Notes under the pieces: generated by a model
What the model was told of the DNA's origin: nothing
Databases searched by the model: none
What the model saw: only the letters and a program-made list of their open reading frames with translations
Assembly: GCF_039539485.1 (NCBI RefSeq)
Contig: NZ_BAABDF010000007.1
Span: 186,001 to 250,000 of the forward strand
Source: Celeribacter arenosi
GTDB taxonomy: Bacteria; Pseudomonadota; Alphaproteobacteria; Rhodobacterales; Rhodobacteraceae
Length of the DNA: 64,000 nt
Reading direction: 5' to 3'
Translations under genes and position numbers: made by a program
Part shown: positions 1-8,680 of the stretch, in pieces
Position numbering within the stretch: the stretch's first letter is position 1
How the letters are laid out: the number at the start of each line of letters is the position of its first letter

Positions 1-45
1 CCTCCCTAGCGACCTCGTGTCTAGTTTGGGTATGGGGATCAAAAT

Positions 46-1467
46 ATGACAACACCTGTATTCGACGAGATGTGGGGGCAGGACGAAACCCTGCGGGATC
101 CATATCGCGGTTTTGACGCTTGGTTCAGTGGTGAAGACCTCGGGCGGCTGCGCGCAAAGCAACGCGAAGCCGAGGACCTTTTTCGCCTGACCGGCATTAC
201 ATTTAACGTTTATGGTCGCGCCGAAGCCGAAGAGCGTTTGATCCCGTTCGACATTATTCCGCGGATCATTTCGAACGCCGAATGGCAAAAACTGACGCGC
301 GGTATCGAGCAGCGCGTTCGCGCGATCAACGCATTCCTCTACGACATTTATCACAAGCAAGAGATCATCAAAGCGGGCCGGATTCCGGCCGAAATGATTT
401 CGAGAAATATCGCGTTCGAACCGCATATGATTGGTGTCGAGCCTCCCGGTGGGGTCTACACCCATATCGTTGGCATCGATTTGGTGCGCACGGGGCCGGG
501 CGACTTTTTTGTGCTGGAGGATAATGCGCGCACGCCGTCGGGCGTGTCCTATATGCTCGAAAATCGCGAGACGATGCTCCAGATGTTCCCAGAGCTGTTT
601 TCGCGCAATCGCGTGCAACAGGTCCAATCCTACCCATCCGACCTTCGCCGGTCTCTTGCCGCCTGTGCGCCCAATCGGGTTGAGGGAAAGCCGGTTGTCG
701 CAGTGCTGACTCCGGGCATTTTCAACTCTGCCTATTTCGAGCACGCGTTCCTCGCCGACCAAATGGGCGTCGAGTTGGTCGAAGGCAATGACCTCCGTGT
801 CGTCGATGGAAAAGTCGCGATGCGCACGACACGCGGCTACAAGCCGATTGATGTTTTGTATCGTCGTGTTGATGACGAGTACATCGATCCCTTGAATTTC
901 AATCCTGAAAGCTCGCTCGGCATTCCCGGTATTATGGATGTCTACCGTTCCGGCGGGATTACGATTGCCAACGCGCCGGGGACAGGCATCGCCGATGATA
1001 AAGCGATCTACAGCTATATGCCTGAAATCGTTGAGTTCTATACCGGTGAGCGACCGTTGCTGCAGAACGTTCCAACGTGGCGGTGTTCTGAACCTGATGC
1101 CTTGGCATATGTCCTTGAGCACCTCGAAGAATTGGTGGTCAAAGAGGTGCACGGGTCAGGTGGCTACGGGATGCTGATCGGCCCGACGGCGTCCAAAAAG
1201 GAAATCGCGACCTTCCGCAAGAAACTTTCGGCGCGTCCGGCAAATTACATCGCACAACCTACGCTTGCCTTGTCCACCGTACCGATCTTTACGCGCAACG
1301 GATTGGCGCCGCGTCACGTGGATTTGCGCCCCTTTGTGCTGGTTAGTCCGGAGGGCATTCGTGTGACGCCGGGCGGGTTGACCCGTGTCGCGTTGAAAAG
1401 CGGTTCACTCGTGGTGAACTCATCGCAGGGCGGCGGCACCAAAGACACTTGGGTTTTGGAGGACTGA
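46..1467 (+). CDS. Circularly permuted ATP-grasp type 2 family protein (Anbu operon)
   Basis: A 473-residue cytoplasmic protein of the circularly permuted ATP-grasp family (old DUF404/DUF407). The family is thought to form amide bonds using ATP, but its substrate is unknown. The family look is clear: an N-terminal part with the GVSYMLENRETM stretch, and a C-terminal part with VVKEVHGSGGYGML, which resembles a nucleotide-binding grasp loop. It is the first of four same-strand genes; its stop codon overlaps the next start (TGATG). The next three encode alpha-E, transglutaminase-like and Anbu peptidase proteins, the set known to travel with Anbu. The family call is solid; a role in making or tagging a peptide-like substrate is inference from context. 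Confidence 0.92.
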   Translation: MTTPVFDEMWGQDETLRDPYRGFDAWFSGEDLGRLRAKQREAEDLFRLTGITFNVYGRAEAEERLIPFDIIPRIISNAEWQKLTRGIEQRVRAINAFLYDIYHKQEIIKAGRIPAEMISRNIAFEPHMIGVEPPGGVYTHIVGIDLVRTGPGDFFVLEDNARTPSGVSYMLENRETMLQMFPELFSRNRVQQVQSYPSDLRRSLAACAPNRVEGKPVVAVLTPGIFNSAYFEHAFLADQMGVELVEGNDLRVVDGKVAMRTTRGYKPIDVLYRRVDDEYIDPLNFNPESSLGIPGIMDVYRSGGITIANAPGTGIADDKAIYSYMPEIVEFYTGERPLLQNVPTWRCSEPDALAYVLEHLEELVVKEVHGSGGYGMLIGPTASKKEIATFRKKLSARPANYIAQPTLALSTVPIFTRNGLAPRHVDLRPFVLVSPEGIRVTPGGLTRVALKSGSLVVNSSQGGGTKDTWVLED

Positions 1468-2414
1468 TGGCGATGCTTGGAAAAACCGCCAACGGTCTTT
1501 TTTGGATGTTCCGTTATCTGGAGCGGGCAGAAAATACCGCTCGTTTGATCGAGACCGGTCAGCGGATTGCGCTGACGCGGTTGGGCGATGCCGATGACGA
1601 ATGGAAATCCATTCTGCAATCCGCGGGCGCATATGAAGCGTTCAAGGAAGAATATGACGACGTCAACAAAGACGATGTCATCGACTATCTTCTTCGTTCG
1701 AAAACAAACGGCTCCTCGGTCCTGTCATGCATGAACTCTGCGCGCCATAACGCGCGCCTCGTTCGAACGGCACTCACCGGCGAAGTCTGGGAAGCGACGA
1801 ACGCGGCCTATATGGCGGCGCGGGAGTTGTTGGCCCGCAAGGTGAGCGAACGCGATTTGCCGAAAGTTCTGGGGGCGATCCGGCAGCGCGCGGCACTGGT
1901 GCGCGGGATGACGCACGGGACGATGATGCGCAACGAGATCTATGATTTCGCCCGTATTGGCACCTTTTTGGAACGTGCGGACAACACGGCGCGGATTCTT
2001 GATGTGAAATACTATGTGCTACTGCCGTCCGTTTCGGCGGTGGGGACATCTCTCGATAACGTGCAGTGGGAAACGATCCTGCGGTCTGTGTCGGCACGGG
2101 GCGGGTTCCGGATGGAATATGGTGGCGGGGCAGGGCCACAGGAAATCGCCGATTTCCTCGTGTTGGACCGGCGCATGCCGCGATCTCTGGCCTTTTGCAC
2201 GCGCAAGCTGCGCGAGAACCTGACCCATTTGGGGTCCGGAACAGGGCAAAGCCTGCCGAGCCAGAAATTGGTCTCGCATATGGAGCGAATGTATCTTTCG
2301 CACGATATCGAAGCTGTTTTCGATTACGGTCTCCACGAGTTCATCCAGAAAATGCTCGGGCAATTCCGGGAACTCGCGCAACAAATCGAAATCGATTACA
2401 GGTTCTATGAGTGA
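1467..2414 (+). CDS. Alpha-E domain protein (Anbu operon)
   Basis: A 315-residue, mostly helical protein of the alpha-E (DUF403) family, the usual partner of permuted ATP-grasp proteins. The N-terminus MLGKTANGLFWMFRYLERAE and the later ARIGTFLERADNTARILDV segment are typical of the family. The ATG at 1467 is chosen because GGAGG lies just upstream and the codon overlaps the preceding stop; an in-frame TTG at 1449 is less likely. No catalytic residues are known for the family. It may act as a scaffold or bind the ATP-grasp enzyme, but that is inference from constant co-occurrence. Confidence 0.92.
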   Translation: MAMLGKTANGLFWMFRYLERAENTARLIETGQRIALTRLGDADDEWKSILQSAGAYEAFKEEYDDVNKDDVIDYLLRSKTNGSSVLSCMNSARHNARLVRTALTGEVWEATNAAYMAARELLARKVSERDLPKVLGAIRQRAALVRGMTHGTMMRNEIYDFARIGTFLERADNTARILDVKYYVLLPSVSAVGTSLDNVQWETILRSVSARGGFRMEYGGGAGPQEIADFLVLDRRMPRSLAFCTRKLRENLTHLGSGTGQSLPSQKLVSHMERMYLSHDIEAVFDYGLHEFIQKMLGQFRELAQQIEIDYRFYE

Positions 2415-3216
2415 TGTCATGCGATTGAACATTCTGCACAAAACGACCTACCGTTTCGAAGAGCCTGTGAAGTCAGGCCTGCAGCAATTGCGCAAAACGC
2501 CCAAATCATCCCACCAGCAGTCGGTGATCCATTGGTCAACGACCATTGAGGGCGGGCGCAGCGAGCTATCCTACGACGATCACCATAACAATGTTGTCGA
2601 ACTGATCAGTATTGATCGTGGGGCAAAGGTTCTCACGGTCACCTCACAGGGAGAGGTGGAGCTGACCAACACGCATGGCGTACTTGGCCGGCATTTAGGT
2701 CCCGCACCCCTGTGGCTATTTCAGCGCGAAACGCCACGCACCAAAGCGCGGTCCGCAGCCAAGGCGCTGATCCGCGACTTGGAAGGCGAGGGGGATCTTG
2801 CCGAATTGCACGCGCTAAAGGACCGAATTCGCGATACCGTGGCCTATGAAGTCGGGTCATCGATGTCTGATTGGTCCGCCGAGGATGCATTGGAGGCGGG
2901 TAAAGGCGTGTGTCAGGATCACGCACACATCTTTATCGCCTGCGCCCGCGCTATGGGATTTCCGGCGCGATATGTGTCGGGCTATCTGATGCTGGACGAC
3001 CGGACGGTACAGGACGCGATGCACGCATGGGCCGAGGCGCATGTGGACGGTCTCGGGTGGGTCGGGTTTGACGTTTCAAACGGCATCTCGCCTGATGAAC
3101 GTTACGTCCGTGTCGCGACGGGGCTGGACTATTCAGATGCCGCTCCCGTATCAGGAACGCGAGTGGGCGGCAAAGGCGAAGAGCTCAGCGTCGAAATAGA
3201 AGTCGCGCAGCAGTAA
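2407..3216 (+). CDS. Transglutaminase-like cysteine protease (Anbu operon)
   Basis: A 269-residue protein with a bacterial transglutaminase N-terminal beta domain (about residues 1-90) and a transglutaminase-like core. The catalytic triad is visible as Cys169 (GKGVCQDHAH), His206 (MHAWAEAHV) and Asp222 (VGFDVSNG). Proteins of this family usually cleave or transfer amide bonds. There is no signal peptide, so it should act in the cytoplasm. The start overlaps the alpha-E gene by 8 bases, which suggests translational coupling. Its place between the ATP-grasp pair and Anbu fits a pathway in which a peptide-like bond is made, trimmed and broken down; the substrate is unknown. Confidence 0.93.
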   Translation: MSDVMRLNILHKTTYRFEEPVKSGLQQLRKTPKSSHQQSVIHWSTTIEGGRSELSYDDHHNNVVELISIDRGAKVLTVTSQGEVELTNTHGVLGRHLGPAPLWLFQRETPRTKARSAAKALIRDLEGEGDLAELHALKDRIRDTVAYEVGSSMSDWSAEDALEAGKGVCQDHAHIFIACARAMGFPARYVSGYLMLDDRTVQDAMHAWAEAHVDGLGWVGFDVSNGISPDERYVRVATGLDYSDAAPVSGTRVGGKGEELSVEIEVAQQ

Positions 3217-3230
3217 CGGGAATTACCGAT

Positions 3231-3965
3231 ATGACGTATTGTGTAGGAATGATGCTCGAAAAGGGCCTCGTTTTCATGTCGGACACGCGTACAAACGCCG
3301 GTTTCGATAATATCTCCAAGTTCCGCAAAATGACGACCTGGGATACGCCGGGCGATCGGGTTCTGACCCTGATGTCCGCGGGCAACCTCGCCACGACGCA
3401 GGCCGTTGTGAGCATTCTCGACGAACGCTCCAAAAGCCCCGAGGACCGCGCACCGTCACTTTTGGCCGTGCCGTCCATGTTTCAGGCGGCCCGCATGGTT
3501 GCCGAAACCCTGCGCGAAGTGATCGACGGGCACGCGAACGTCGGACAGCGCGCAAGCAGCACGTTCCACGCGACCCTTATTCTGGGCGGGCAGATCGCGG
3601 GCGGACCTCCGCGATTGTTCCTGATCTACCCAGAGGGCAATTTCATCGAAGCCAGCGAAGACACGCCGTTCTTTCAGGTGGGCGAGACAAAATACGGTCG
3701 CCCGATCCTCGTGCGCGCCTATGATCCCGAAATGGGGTTTGAGGAGGCGATGAAGCTTTTGCTCGTGAGTTTCGATTCCACGTTGAAGGCGAACCTGACG
3801 GTGGCTGCGCCGTTCGATTTCCATTTTTACGAAACTGACAGTCTTGAAATTCGTCACAAAGGGCGCATTGAGGCCGAAGATCCCTATTACAACGACCTGT
3901 CGCAGGGGTGGGGAGATGCGTTGAAAGCAACTCTGGATAGCCTGCCAGACTACACGATGGAATGA
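3231..3965 (+). CDS. Anbu proteasome-like (HslV-related) peptidase
   Basis: A 244-residue N-terminal nucleophile hydrolase of the Anbu family, a bacterial relative of proteasome beta subunits and HslV. After removal of Met1 the N-terminal Thr2 would be the nucleophile (MTYCVGMML). The acid Asp18 in FMSDTRTNAG and the lysines at 30 and 33 sit where proteasome-fold catalytic residues are expected. HslV is usually near 175 residues, so the length fits Anbu better. It starts 14 bases after the transglutaminase-like gene and closes the operon. No unfoldase ATPase is nearby, as is usual for Anbu. The physiological substrate of the family is not established. Confidence 0.93.
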   Translation: MTYCVGMMLEKGLVFMSDTRTNAGFDNISKFRKMTTWDTPGDRVLTLMSAGNLATTQAVVSILDERSKSPEDRAPSLLAVPSMFQAARMVAETLREVIDGHANVGQRASSTFHATLILGGQIAGGPPRLFLIYPEGNFIEASEDTPFFQVGETKYGRPILVRAYDPEMGFEEAMKLLLVSFDSTLKANLTVAAPFDFHFYETDSLEIRHKGRIEAEDPYYNDLSQGWGDALKATLDSLPDYTME

Positions 3966-4312
3966 CGAAACCTCGAATGGGTGACGTCAGAATTCTAGCC
4001 ATCCGAAATTAGGGAAGCCGCGGATCACACCACCTCGGGAGGAGGTAAGGTAGCGGATCACGCGGCTTTTCGAACCCTTGGTTACTTAAAGAAACGATAT
4101 TTAAGTAGGCCGTCGGGGCCGTCGTTTTGGAGCGCCACAGCAATGCTCCACACCTCAACTATGCCGCTCTGCAGCATATCCCGAAATAGGGAGTGGCCCC
4201 CGCAGGTGCAGTAAAGGCGCGCGTTGCGAAATTATCGCACTTTTAAGTCGCAAATGCCTAATATGTGGGCGAAAATGCGACAAAGGATTGTGGATTCACC
4301 TCTCAGAGCGGG
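3966..4312. other. Intergenic region between convergent operons; hairpins only
   Basis: No convincing gene. It holds a terminator-like structure after the Anbu gene (4015-4070), a 9-base direct repeat GCGGATCAC at 4020 and 4053, and a perfect 8-base inverted repeat TACTTAAA/TTTAAGTA at 4083-4107. The last 100 bases are AT-richer and show nothing I can name. Confidence 0.6.
4015..4070 (+). terminator. Possible terminator of the Anbu operon
   Basis: Outer arms AAGCCGCG (4015-4022) and CGCGGCTT (4061-4068) pair perfectly and run into TTTT. The long loop can fold a smaller inner stem ACCTC/GAGGT. The loop is longer than in a standard terminator, so confidence is modest. Confidence 0.4.
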
Positions 4313-5515
4313 TTAGAGGGTCGTCCGTTCGACGATCGTCACCCCTTCGGCAACCTCGTTGCTCGGGTGCGTGATCACCTGATCACCTTCATTTAGTCCG
4401 CCAGTGATTTCGACGAGGTCTTCGGCACGGTGCCCGATTTCGACATGCGTCACCTTCGCGACGTTGCCCTGCACAGTGAAGACGGCCCAATCGGGTCCAT
4501 CGCGAAACAGCGCCGAAATCGGCGCGCGCAGCACATCGGGATCTTCCCATGTGATGACCCGTAGGAAGACGGCGTATTGATGGCCGAGACCAATCCTGCC
4601 CTCCGGTGGTGTCAGAAGATCGAATACGGCAGAGACGCGTTGCTCCTCGATCCCCAAGGACGACACATGTGTTTCCGCTTTGGGGGCGAGGCTCGTGAGT
4701 TGTGCCTCTAGCGCAGGCGTTCCGCCCCACCGTTCCACCAGCGCGCGGGCACCGACCGTGAGGCCGACAGCGTCCGAAGACAAAAGATCCGCCGTGATTT
4801 CCAGATCTCCGACCGCACCAATCGACATGAGGGGGGCGCCGACCTGCACCGCATGTTCGGAAATTTGAGTGATGGACAGAACAACGCCGCTGATCGGGGC
4901 GACGATATCCATCGCTTTGGTGTCGTCGCTGCCATTGGGATCAACCAGCGCGGCTTTGGCGCGCGCGAGGGAGGACTGCGCCATGTCCACATTGGATGCG
5001 GCGGCTTCGCGTGCGGCGAGGCGTAGCTTGAGAACCTGCTGACCGTTTTCCAAAGTTGTGAGGGAGGCGACCCCGCGTTCCACCAACGCCTGAGTGCGCT
5101 CAAAGTCACGTTGCGCAAAGGCAAGCTCCTCGTCGGCTTGACGTAATTGTGCGGTCGCAAGGCGGGATGCGGCCTCGGCTTCGCTAATCGCGGCTTCGAG
5201 TTGCAGACGCGTCCGGCTGTCGATGAGTGCGGGGGCAACGGGTTCAACGCGTGCCACAACCGTCTGCCCCCCAATGACCTCGTTGCCCTCTGCCACTGGC
5301 GAGCGCAGGGCGGTGCCCGAAATGGGTGCCGAGACCTCGTAGAGGTGGCGGATACGGGTTTTTCCGTCCGCGTTTATGGTGACCTGCAGAGGCCCCCGCG
5401 TCGCGGTCGCAATGTCTACCGCAACCGGATGGGGCCGGAATGCCACAAAGAACAGTGCCCCCGCGAGGGCCGCGACGAGCAGGAACAGGAGCGATTTGCG
5501 TGATCTTGAGGTCAT
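4313..5515 (-). CDS. Periplasmic adaptor (HlyD/MacA-type) of an ABC efflux system
   Basis: A 400-residue membrane-fusion protein. One N-terminal membrane segment (about residues 8-26) anchors it in the inner membrane; the rest should lie in the periplasm. The order is split lipoyl/barrel-sandwich half (VSAPISGTALRSPVAEGNEV), a helical hairpin rich in Ala, Glu and Gln (about residues 100-190), the second lipoyl half (IVAPISGVVLSI) and a beta-barrel. It is the last gene of a three-gene operon, 3 bases after the permease. Adaptors of this kind link an inner-membrane ABC pump to an outer-membrane channel; no TolC-like gene is in the window. The transported substrate cannot be told from sequence. 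Confidence 0.9.
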   Translation of the reverse strand: MTSRSRKSLLFLLVAALAGALFFVAFRPHPVAVDIATATRGPLQVTINADGKTRIRHLYEVSAPISGTALRSPVAEGNEVIGGQTVVARVEPVAPALIDSRTRLQLEAAISEAEAASRLATAQLRQADEELAFAQRDFERTQALVERGVASLTTLENGQQVLKLRLAAREAAASNVDMAQSSLARAKAALVDPNGSDDTKAMDIVAPISGVVLSITQISEHAVQVGAPLMSIGAVGDLEITADLLSSDAVGLTVGARALVERWGGTPALEAQLTSLAPKAETHVSSLGIEEQRVSAVFDLLTPPEGRIGLGHQYAVFLRVITWEDPDVLRAPISALFRDGPDWAVFTVQGNVAKVTHVEIGHRAEDLVEITGGLNEGDQVITHPSNEVAEGVTIVERTTL

Positions 5516-5518
5516 GGG

Positions 5519-7885
5519 TTACTCACGGGTTTTCATTACGGATACGAGGTCGAAACGGTCAATGCGCCGCCGCACGAACAAGACGGCCAACAGGGAGGTG
5601 CCCAAGACAACGAGCGAAGCTTTCGCAAAACTCGCCGCGGTGAGGACCAATGGGATGGAGTAGAGGTCGGAGGTGAAGGAGCTGGCCATGGCCGATGAGA
5701 TCAGCGCGCCAAATATCCAGCCAAGGGGTTGGGCAAGCACGGCGATCAGCATGGTTTCCCCGACGAGGACATAGGATACTTCGGAGTTGGAGAACCCCAG
5801 AATGCGCAGCGAGGCCAGTTCGCGCGCCCGCTCCGACAGCAGGATACGCGCGCTGTTGTATGTCAGGCCCACAGTGATCAGCATCGCAATGACGATGAAC
5901 AGCGTGTTCGTGGTGTTCACGTTCTGGTCGAGCGTATCTTCGAACCCGCTTAGCATATCGCCGAGCCGCACGGCACTTGCGATTGCAGGGGTTTCCTTGA
6001 TCGTCTGGTTGAAGGCGTCGCTCGCCGCGCTGTCGAGCGAGATGTTGGCCAGCGATATTTCAATCCCGTCGCGCGTGAGGTGCGCCATCGCATCGCGCGC
6101 CATATAGGCGCCAAGGCCGAAGTATTGCGTGACGACGCCGCTGACGGGAAGGCGGAAGGTTTCCTTGCGCCCCGTCATGAACTCAACGTCAACCATGTCA
6201 CCCCGCGCCAGATCGAGAACCTCGGCAACGCGGTTGGTGATGATGATCCCTTCGCCCTGTGGCTCGACAGTCCGTCCCTGATCGTCCACCGCGCGTGCGA
6301 GAGTGGCCCCTTCGCCGCGGGTGATGATGGCGAGTTGTTTGTTGAGATGCCCGTTATGCAATGTCACTGCCGCTTGGTATTCTCCCTCGACCGCGATGAC
6401 ACCGGGCAGGCGGCGCACGTCTTCGAGGGCGGAGAGGGGGCGTGGTGCGGTAAAGACCAGCATGGCGTCTTGGCGGTTCGATTGAGAAAAGGCGACATCG
6501 ACAATCTTATCCATCGCACTGATGAAAAATCCCGCCGCGATCAGCACCGCGACCGCCATGGACAGGCCAACTGCGGACATGAACGTGCGCACAGGCCAAC
6601 GCAGGAGCGAACGCCAGATCATCATCGTCGGCTGCGACAGGCGCAGGGACGACAGCATGCGATCCAAAAGGCCCTTTTTGTAGCGCGGGGGGGCCGGTGG
6701 TGACATTGCCACCGCAGGAGGTAGACGGGCAGCCCCCAAGGCAGAGCGCAAGGCACCGATGGCCGCTGTCAGAAGGGCGAGGAAACCGGAGATGGCATAA
6801 GCGTCATAGGACACATTGAAAATCAGATAGGGAAATTTGAAATACTGCGCATAGAGCCCCGCCATGCCCCGCGCGGCCAGACCACCAGTGAGCCACCCAA
6901 GCGCGATTCCGATCAAGGCTGTCAAACCTGCGAGCAACACGAAGTGGGCGGCGATGTGCAGGTCGGCGTAGCCCAGTGCCTTCATCAATCCGATCTCGGT
7001 GCGCTCCAACGCGATGATCCGCCCGATCACCATGTTCACAAGGAAGGCGGAGATGCCGAAGAAAATCGGTGGCAGGATGATCGCCATGTTTTTGAGTTGC
7101 TCGATCTCGGTTGAAACGAAGGCGTGGCTCATCTGGTCCTTGCGCAGAAACGCGCCCGAGCCGCCATAGGGGTCAAGCAGGTCGTCGATGTCGGCGACCA
7201 CTGCCTCGGGTTGGGTATCTCGCGTCAGGGACACGGCTATAGAATTTACCGCGCCGGTCATGTCAAAGGCGGCTGCCATGGCGATTTCGGGCAGCCACAG
7301 CACACCAAATCCCGCATCGTCGGGCATGAGATTTCCCGGTCCAATCGCGTAGACGAACTCCGGCGACAATGCGGTGCCCGTAATGGTCAATTCGCGTTTT
7401 TGGCCCGACAGGAGCGCCGAGAACGTGTCACCCACTTCGAACCCGTTGGCGATGGCGAAGGGTTCGTTCACCATGACCTCATCACTGGCACGGGGGGCGG
7501 GGAGCCGTCCGGATCGGACGATTGGGACGTTGAGATCGGGTAGATCACCATCGACGGGCAGAGACAGCGCGAGGCCAGAGGCGGATTTTATCCGGCCGGG
7601 GATGTCGAGGATGAGGTATTTCTCGATACGCCCGCGCGCTTGTGTCACTCCGTCGAGGGCTGCGATCTGATTCACCACGTGGGATGGCGCGCGGTCCACA
7701 TTGGCCCAGATATCCGCCATCTCGTTGCGTTCGTAAAACGCGGTCAACGTGTCGTCGAGCGCGCGGTGCATACCAAACGCCGTAAGAAGGATCATCACGC
7801 CGCAGGCCAAAACCAACGCGATGGCCAGAGATTGACTCCACAATCGCCGGAAGTCTCTCAGCAGCATTATGTCGAGCGCATGCAT
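5519..7885 (-). CDS. FtsX-type ABC transporter permease
   Basis: A 788-residue inner-membrane permease with two FtsX-like transmembrane units, each with a MacB-type periplasmic domain. The first membrane helix (about residues 16-38) is followed by a large periplasmic part, then three helices near residues 270-380; the pattern repeats from about residue 430. The size fits duplicated LolC/E-like or MacB-related mechanotransmission permeases. It starts 4 bases after the ATPase gene and ends 3 bases before the adaptor gene, so one complex is likely: tripartite export or extraction of a periplasmic or lipid-like substrate. Confidence 0.9.
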   Translation of the reverse strand: MHALDIMLLRDFRRLWSQSLAIALVLACGVMILLTAFGMHRALDDTLTAFYERNEMADIWANVDRAPSHVVNQIAALDGVTQARGRIEKYLILDIPGRIKSASGLALSLPVDGDLPDLNVPIVRSGRLPAPRASDEVMVNEPFAIANGFEVGDTFSALLSGQKRELTITGTALSPEFVYAIGPGNLMPDDAGFGVLWLPEIAMAAAFDMTGAVNSIAVSLTRDTQPEAVVADIDDLLDPYGGSGAFLRKDQMSHAFVSTEIEQLKNMAIILPPIFFGISAFLVNMVIGRIIALERTEIGLMKALGYADLHIAAHFVLLAGLTALIGIALGWLTGGLAARGMAGLYAQYFKFPYLIFNVSYDAYAISGFLALLTAAIGALRSALGAARLPPAVAMSPPAPPRYKKGLLDRMLSSLRLSQPTMMIWRSLLRWPVRTFMSAVGLSMAVAVLIAAGFFISAMDKIVDVAFSQSNRQDAMLVFTAPRPLSALEDVRRLPGVIAVEGEYQAAVTLHNGHLNKQLAIITRGEGATLARAVDDQGRTVEPQGEGIIITNRVAEVLDLARGDMVDVEFMTGRKETFRLPVSGVVTQYFGLGAYMARDAMAHLTRDGIEISLANISLDSAASDAFNQTIKETPAIASAVRLGDMLSGFEDTLDQNVNTTNTLFIVIAMLITVGLTYNSARILLSERARELASLRILGFSNSEVSYVLVGETMLIAVLAQPLGWIFGALISSAMASSFTSDLYSIPLVLTAASFAKASLVVLGTSLLAVLFVRRRIDRFDLVSVMKTRE

Positions 7886-7889
7886 TGTC

Positions 7890-8609
7890 TCACCACTCGA
7901 TCTGTGACGGTTCGATGCGCGTGTCGTTTTCTACGACGGAGGCGATTTTCCCGTCGAGAAACCGCACGACACGATGGGCCATCGCCTGAATGCCGGCGTT
8001 GTGGGTTATGACAATCGCAGTGGTGCCGAGCGTTTCGTTGATCTGCTTAATCGCATCGAGGACCTGAACGCCGGTAGTGATATCGAGCGCGCCGGTGGGT
8101 TCGTCGCACAACAGAACTTCTGGTCGCTTGGCAATCGCGCGGGCAATGGCAACGCGTTGTTGTTGGCCGCCGGAAAGCTCGGCGGGGAAGTGGTCAATCC
8201 GGTTGCCCATACCGACAAGGTCCAATGCCTCCTCGGGGCGCATCGGGTTTGGCGAGATGTCCGTGACCATTTGCACATTCTCGCGCGCCGTGAGCGATGG
8301 CACGAGGTTGTAGAACTGGAACACAAAGCCGACGTGGTCACGCCTGTATCGGGTTAATTGGCGGTCATTGAGCGTGTTCAGGTCAAGATCGCGAAACCGC
8401 ACGCTTCCCGAAGTCGCATGATCAAGGCCGCCAAGAATATTCAGAAGGGTAGATTTTCCCGAACCTGATGGCCCGAGAAGCACGGACAATTCGCGCGCAT
8501 AAAGTGTTAAATCCACACCGGCCAATGCGTGCACGTCCACACCACCCGTGTGATATGTTTTCACAAGGTTTTCGGTGCGAAAGACTGCTTCGCGATCAGG
8601 TTCGGTCAA
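7890..8609 (-). CDS. LolD-type ABC transporter ATP-binding protein
   Basis: A 239-residue ABC ATPase of the LolD/MacB class and the first gene of the efflux operon. Walker A is GPSGSGKST, the signature motif SGGQQQRVAIARA and Walker B LLCDEPTGALD. It energises the FtsX-type permease encoded next. The start is a TTG at 8609, chosen because AAAAGGAGC lies about nine bases upstream and no ATG or GTG fits better. A TATACT box and a TTGACC/GGTCAA palindrome lie in the short gap before it, so the operon may have its own regulated promoter. Confidence 0.93.
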   Translation of the reverse strand: MTEPDREAVFRTENLVKTYHTGGVDVHALAGVDLTLYARELSVLLGPSGSGKSTLLNILGGLDHATSGSVRFRDLDLNTLNDRQLTRYRRDHVGFVFQFYNLVPSLTARENVQMVTDISPNPMRPEEALDLVGMGNRIDHFPAELSGGQQQRVAIARAIAKRPEVLLCDEPTGALDITTGVQVLDAIKQINETLGTTAIVITHNAGIQAMAHRVVRFLDGKIASVVENDTRIEPSQIEW

Positions 8610-8635
8610 AGGTCGGCGCTCCTTTTAGAGGTGAC

Positions 8636-8641
8636 AGTATA
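8636..8641 (-). promoter_or_regulatory. Candidate -10 box (TATACT) of the ABC efflux operon
   Basis: Read on the minus strand, TATACT sits about 27 bases before the TTG start of the ATPase gene and matches five of six bases of the sigma-70 -10 consensus. No good -35 lies at the right distance, which would fit an activator-dependent promoter. Confidence 0.4.
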
Positions 8642-8662
8642 CCACCCCGGCACCAACTTCGC

Positions 8663-8676
8663 TTGACCAAGGTCAA
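8663..8676. promoter_or_regulatory. Palindromic candidate operator TTGACC-AA-GGTCAA
   Basis: A perfect 6+6 inverted repeat with a 2-base centre in the gap between the tamB stop and the efflux operon, about 22 bases upstream of the TATACT box. Its symmetry and position suit a dimeric regulator. No regulator gene is adjacent, so the protein is unknown. Confidence 0.4.
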
Positions 8677-8680
8677 ACCG

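Noticed and set aside
4083..4107. TTAA...TTAA element as a possible CtrA site
   Set aside because: The two TTAA elements are 11 bases apart, not the 7 expected for CtrA.
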